A stretch of 8,786 nucleotides of DNA, taken from assembly GCA_903928275.1 (NCBI GenBank), contig CAIYQJ010000387.1, positions 1-8,786 on the forward strand. Reading direction: 5' to 3'. A program made the position numbers and the translations under genes. Under the pieces are notes generated by a model. It was not told the origin of the DNA. It made no database searches and saw only the letters and a program-made list of their open reading frames with translations. Positions 6,945 through 8,786 of the stretch are shown piece by piece. Source of the stretch: an uncultured Chloroflexota bacterium (lineage in GTDB: Bacteria; Chloroflexota; Limnocylindria; Limnocylindrales; CSP1-4). Numbering within the stretch: position 1 is the stretch's first letter; each line of letters opens with the position of its first letter.

Positions 6945-6950
6945 CGCGCT

Positions 6951-6957
6951 TCTCCCC
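6951..6957 (-). promoter_or_regulatory. Shine-Dalgarno GGGGAGA before ABC half 1
   Basis: A purine-rich GGGGAGA on the minus strand lies 6 nt before the ATG at 6944. It fixes the start of the operon's first gene and contrasts with the neighbouring genes that lack a ribosome binding site. Confidence 0.7.
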
Positions 6958-6990
6958 TGCCCGTGCGGACCACCACGAGCCGGCCCGCGG

Positions 6991-7027
6991 GTCAGGGCGC
7001 AGCCCCGACGCTCCGGCCCACGGCCGG
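6991..7027 (-). promoter_or_regulatory. Two adjacent hairpins in the ABC operon leader
   Basis: One inverted repeat pairs GTC-A-GGGC (6991-6998) with GCCC-C-GAC (7002-7009) around a 3-nt loop, with a single mismatch. A second, perfect one pairs CCGGCC (7013-7018) with GGCCGG (7022-7027), also with a 3-nt loop. They lie 47-83 nt before the start codon of half 1. They could structure a leader or attenuate transcription, or be by-products of high GC. No riboswitch class is recognised. Confidence 0.3.
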
Positions 7028-7071
7028 GTCGCCTGCGCCGCCCCCCCCGACGGACCGCCGCGACTCCGACG

Positions 7072-7077
7072 AGCGTA
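7072..7077 (-). promoter_or_regulatory. Possible -10 box for the ABC/lipoprotein operon
   Basis: TACGCT on the minus strand fits the TANNNT pattern seen upstream of the other genes. It would give a leader of roughly 120 nt containing a run of eight G and the two hairpins. There is no recognisable -35 element, so the assignment is weak. Confidence 0.25.
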
Positions 7078-7180
7078 CGCCTCGGCGATAGCCGTCATGC
7101 GCTCGGCGCCACCGCCCTGCCGACGAGGCGGGGGCGCCGCGGCCGGACCGTTCGCGCCGGCCGACCGGGGCGCCGGCGTC

Positions 7181-7186
7181 TACGCT
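7181..7186 (+). promoter_or_regulatory. Candidate -10 box upstream of the RidA-family gene
   Basis: TACGCT, preceded by TC, ends 6 nt before an in-frame GTG at 7193. It could drive a leaderless mRNA from that GTG. More likely it starts a transcript with about 80 nt of leader before the ATG at 7274, because the intervening codons have fewer G/C third positions than the gene itself. Confidence 0.4.
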
Positions 7187-7262
7187 GGGAGAGTGACCGC
7201 GGACCGGACGGGACGCCCCGAACCGCGGGGTCGTCGAACCCTGGGCGTCCGGGCCTTGGGCC

Positions 7263-7267
7263 GGGAG
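7263..7267 (+). promoter_or_regulatory. Shine-Dalgarno GGGAG deciding the RidA start
   Basis: GGGAG sits 6 nt before the ATG at 7274, near-ideal spacing, and supports this start over the upstream in-frame GTG at 7193. Confidence 0.6.
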
Positions 7268-7273
7268 TCATCC

Positions 7274-7753
7274 ATGATCATCGAGGGGCGGCTCCGCGAG
7301 CTTGGGCTCGTCCTCCCCGCGCCGGTGAAGGCGCCGCCCGGCGTCCGCCTGCCGTTCGCGGCGGTGCGGATCGTCGGCGATCGCGCGTACGTCTCGGGCC
7401 ACGGGCCCCAGCTGCCCGACGGCTCGATCGCGGGCCCGTTCGGCAAGGTCGGGGCGGAGGTGACCGTCGAGGAGGCGCAGGCGTCGGCGCGGCTCGTCGC
7501 GCTGTCGATCCTCGGGAGCCTCCAGCGGGCGCTCGGCGACCTGGACCGCGTCGTGGCGTGGTCGCGCGTCTTCGGGATGGTCGCGTCCGCCCCGGGGTTC
7601 GACCAGCAGCCGACCGTGATCAACGGCTTCTCGGACCTGATCCTGGAGCTGTACGGGGACGCCGGCGCCCACGCCCGCTCCGCCGTGGGGATGGCGGAGC
7701 TGCCGTTCCGGCTGCCGGTCGAGATCGAGGCGGAGGTCGCAGTCCGAGCCTGA
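7274..7753 (+). CDS. RidA family protein (YjgF/YER057c/UK114)
   Basis: 159 residues, somewhat longer than the roughly 130 of classical RidA. It matches the longer subfamily that begins with a short helix (EGRLRELGLVLP) before the fold. Conserved features are the strand AYVSGHGPQLPDG (38-50), GKVG (57-60), the EEAQASARLVALSILGSLQRALGDLDRV helix region (66-93), and the stretch ASAPGFDQQPTVINGFSDL (104-122). At the end ARSAVGMAELP (134-144) carries R135, with E150 15 residues later. These align with Arg105 and Glu120 of E. coli RidA, the Arg being the residue that binds the imine/carboxylate substrate. Enamine/imine deaminase activity is therefore possible, although many family members have undetermined roles. 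It acts as a trimer in the cytosol in characterised cases. The ATG at 7274 is chosen for its GGGAG site and family start; GTG at 7193 would add 27 unconserved residues. DedA follows after 95 nt. Confidence 0.92.
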   Translation: MIIEGRLRELGLVLPAPVKAPPGVRLPFAAVRIVGDRAYVSGHGPQLPDGSIAGPFGKVGAEVTVEEAQASARLVALSILGSLQRALGDLDRVVAWSRVFGMVASAPGFDQQPTVINGFSDLILELYGDAGAHARSAVGMAELPFRLPVEIEAEVAVRA

Positions 7754-7758
7754 CCGCA

Positions 7759-7773
7759 GCGCCGGGGTGGCGC
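7759..7773 (+). terminator. Possible short hairpin after the RidA gene
   Basis: GCGCC and GGCGC pair perfectly around a 5-nt loop, starting 5 nt after the RidA stop codon. The stem is only 5 bp and has no T tract, so it is weak as a terminator. The separate promoter-like box before the DedA gene makes termination here plausible. Confidence 0.25.
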
Positions 7774-7834
7774 GTCGCAGCGACCGGGCCCACGGCGCGG
7801 GTGGACGGGCACCGCCCCGAACCTGTCGCTCGGC

Positions 7835-7840
7835 TATCCT
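7835..7840 (+). promoter_or_regulatory. Candidate -10 box of a leaderless promoter (DedA)
   Basis: TATCCT, preceded by GC, ends 8 nt before the ATG at 7849. The intervening bases contain no Shine-Dalgarno sequence. It is the closest match to a TATAAT-type box in the window and shares its spacing with the boxes at 854-859 and 1856-1861. Confidence 0.5.
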
Positions 7841-7848
7841 CCGCGGGC

Positions 7849-8532
7849 ATGCTCGCATTCGTCGACCAGATCGCCATCCCCTTCCTCACGCACCTATACG
7901 GCACGCTGGGCTACCTCGGCGTGTTCGTGGCGATGACGATCGAGTCGGCGATGATCCCGCTCCCGTCCGAGCTCATCCTCCCGTTCGCCGGCTTCCTGGT
8001 CGCGGACCCCACGCAGGTCGAGCCGATCACCGGCCAGCCGTGGGGGTTCTGGATCGTCGTCGTCGTCGCGACGCTCGGGAACACGACGGGCTCGCTCATC
8101 GCCTACGGGATCGGCGCGTACGGCGGCCGCCCGTTCCTCGAGCGGTACGGGCGCTACCTGCTCATCCGCCACCACGAGATCGAGCTCGCCGAGCAGTGGT
8201 TCGTCCGCTGGGGGTCACCGACCGTGTTCTTCAGCCGGATGCTCCCGATCGTCCGCACGTTCATCAGCTTCCCCGCCGGCGTCGCGCGGATGCCGCTCGG
8301 GAAGTTCGTCCTGTTCTCGACGCTCGGCGCGATCCCCTGGTCGATCGCACTCGTGTGGGCCGGGATGCAGCTCGGCGCCAACTGGCAGCAGATCCGACAC
8401 GCGCTTGCGCCGTTCGACATCGTGATCGTCGTCGGCGTCGTGGGGCTCGCGGCGGTCCTGGTCATGTGGCGGCTGGGATGGCCCGGCCTCGGACGGTTCC
8501 GACGCGGGAGCGAGCCGCCGCCCGGGGCCTGA
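7849..8532 (+). CDS. DedA family integral membrane protein (VTT/SNARE-associated domain)
   Basis: 227 residues, typical of bacterial DedA proteins. Members sit in the cytoplasmic membrane. Some promote recycling of undecaprenyl phosphate or phospholipid translocation, others affect proton-dependent homeostasis, so the exact role is open. The N-terminal hydrophobic segment (about 18-31) leads into the family motif E32-SAMIPLPSE41 followed by LILPFAGFLV (42-51), the re-entrant membrane region with conserved acidic residues. The core motif FFSRMLPIVRTFISFPAGVARM (127-148) holds R130 and R136, the paired arginines known to be essential in E. coli DedA homologues, plus G144. Further membrane segments lie at about 66-91, 152-172 and 187-207, and a short Arg/Pro-rich cytosolic tail ends the protein. 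The ATG at 7849 matches the family start and has a TATCCT box 8 nt upstream. The start inside the upstream RidA reading region (7558) is rejected because its extra residues are a shadow of RidA. Confidence 0.95.
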   Translation: MLAFVDQIAIPFLTHLYGTLGYLGVFVAMTIESAMIPLPSELILPFAGFLVADPTQVEPITGQPWGFWIVVVVATLGNTTGSLIAYGIGAYGGRPFLERYGRYLLIRHHEIELAEQWFVRWGSPTVFFSRMLPIVRTFISFPAGVARMPLGKFVLFSTLGAIPWSIALVWAGMQLGANWQQIRHALAPFDIVIVVGVVGLAAVLVMWRLGWPGLGRFRRGSEPPPGA

Positions 8533-8542
8533 TGGGCGAGGG

Positions 8543-8563
8543 GCGGGGGTCCGAGACACCCGC
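8543..8563. terminator. Possible bidirectional hairpin between convergent genes
   Basis: GCGGGGGT (8543-8550) can pair with ACACCCGC (8556-8563) with one mismatch around a 5-nt loop. It lies between the DedA stop codon and the stop of the convergent partial gene, the place expected for a shared terminator. No T tract is present on either side. Confidence 0.35.
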
Positions 8564-8591
8564 GGGGCCCGTCGAGGCTGGCGGCCGACCG

Positions 8592-8786
8592 TCAGTCGCA
8601 GTCGCCCGACGGACCCGGTACGAACGCCGGACCCAGCATCGGCGGCCCGGACCAGACGTCCAGGCGGCCGCACGAGAGGTCCACGCGCACGGCATCGCCC
8701 GTCGCGCTGCTGTGACCACTGGCATCCGGCGTCGTGTAGACGACGTCGCCGGCCTTCACCGTCAGCCGCGAGAGCACGCGCCCCGA
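8592..8786 (-). CDS. C-terminal part of an unidentified, possibly exported protein (cut by right edge)
   Basis: The reading frame stays open from the right edge to a TGA at 8592-8594, giving at least 64 residues. It is convergent with the DedA gene. Visible features are a segment of alternating hydrophobic and polar residues (RLTVKAGDVVYTTPD), a Gly/Ser-rich turn, then VRVDLSCGRLDVWSGPPM and a C-terminal GDCD. The two cysteines might form a disulfide, which with the beta-like composition hints at an exported or surface protein, but this is weak. G/C-ending codons dominate, as expected of a real gene here. A GTG at 8775-8777 could in principle start a 61-residue protein, but with the frame open upstream a truncated longer gene is more likely. 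I do not recognise the family. Confidence 0.6.
   Translation of the reverse strand, partial: SGRVLSRLTVKAGDVVYTTPDASGHSSATGDAVRVDLSCGRLDVWSGPPMLGPAFVPGPSGDCD

Larger units (their letters stand above)
6945..7273. other. Divergent intergenic region between ABC operon and RidA gene
   Basis: 329 nt without a convincing gene. From left to right it contains the ribosome binding site and two leader hairpins of the ABC operon, a run of eight C (7041-7048), a possible minus-strand -10 box TACGCT (7072-7077) for the operon, and a plus-strand box TACGCT (7181-7186) for the RidA gene. Open frames crossing it continue into the ABC gene in the wrong frame and look like GC-rich shadows. No regulator gene or clear operator palindrome is visible. 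Confidence 0.6.

Noticed and set aside
5250..7091. A 613-residue plus-strand frame antisense to ABC half 1
   Set aside because: It has the same Arg/Asp/Glu-rich mirror composition. The opposite strand carries a full set of ABC motifs.
6031..7098. A 355-residue minus-strand frame starting at the ATG at 7098 in the divergent intergenic region
   Set aside because: Most of it overlaps ABC half 1 in another frame and is Arg/Pro-rich. The intergenic part shows no recognisable motif or ribosome binding site.
1..8786. A search by eye for defence, CRISPR, prophage, insertion sequence or tRNA features
   Set aside because: No array of spaced direct repeats, transposase or integrase motif, terminal inverted repeats, or tRNA-like cloverleaf was seen. 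The gene content is transport, envelope and metabolism.

Overview
The window is very GC-rich DNA with dense coding, mostly on the minus strand. It carries eight protein genes: seven complete and one cut by the right edge. The G/C-ending codons, two lipoproteins with Ala/Ser/Pro linkers, and genes preceded by a TANNNT box only 8-9 nt before the start codon suggest a high-GC bacterium of the Chloroflexota (for example a Limnocylindria-like lineage) or Actinomycetota. This assignment is an inference from style; there is no rRNA or marker gene here.

Layout, left to right. Positions 1-54 hold three copies of an 18-bp GC-rich tandem repeat that may continue beyond the left edge. A lipoprotein of unknown function follows (90-845, minus). 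Next is a GNAT-type acetyltransferase with a low-complexity insert containing four NPF motifs (983-1846, minus). Then comes a tightly packed three-gene minus-strand operon, read from 6944 down to 2009: ABC exporter half 1 (6944-5085), ABC exporter half 2 (5088-3214), and a lipoprotein with carboxypeptidase-regulatory-like beta-sandwich repeats (3217-2009). Consecutive genes overlap by 4 nt (ATGA, then GTGA), so all three are probably translationally coupled. A 329-nt divergent intergenic region (6945-7273) holds the operon leader and the upstream region of a RidA-family gene (7274-7753, plus). A DedA-family membrane protein follows (7849-8532, plus). The C-terminal part of an unidentified, possibly exported protein enters from the right on the minus strand (8592-8786).

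How the genes work together. The two ABC halves form a heterodimeric exporter of the TM287/288 or BmrC/BmrD kind. Half 1 has Asp in place of the catalytic Glu and Gln in place of the switch His, but keeps a good signature motif. Half 2 has the canonical Glu and His but an altered signature, LSAGQ. The pair therefore predicts one hydrolytic and one degenerate ATP site. The coupled lipoprotein is the unusual part of the operon and may be an extracytoplasmic partner. The remaining genes (RidA, DedA, GNAT, first lipoprotein) look like independent transcription units, several with probable leaderless promoters. No mobile element, CRISPR array, tRNA or rRNA gene was seen.
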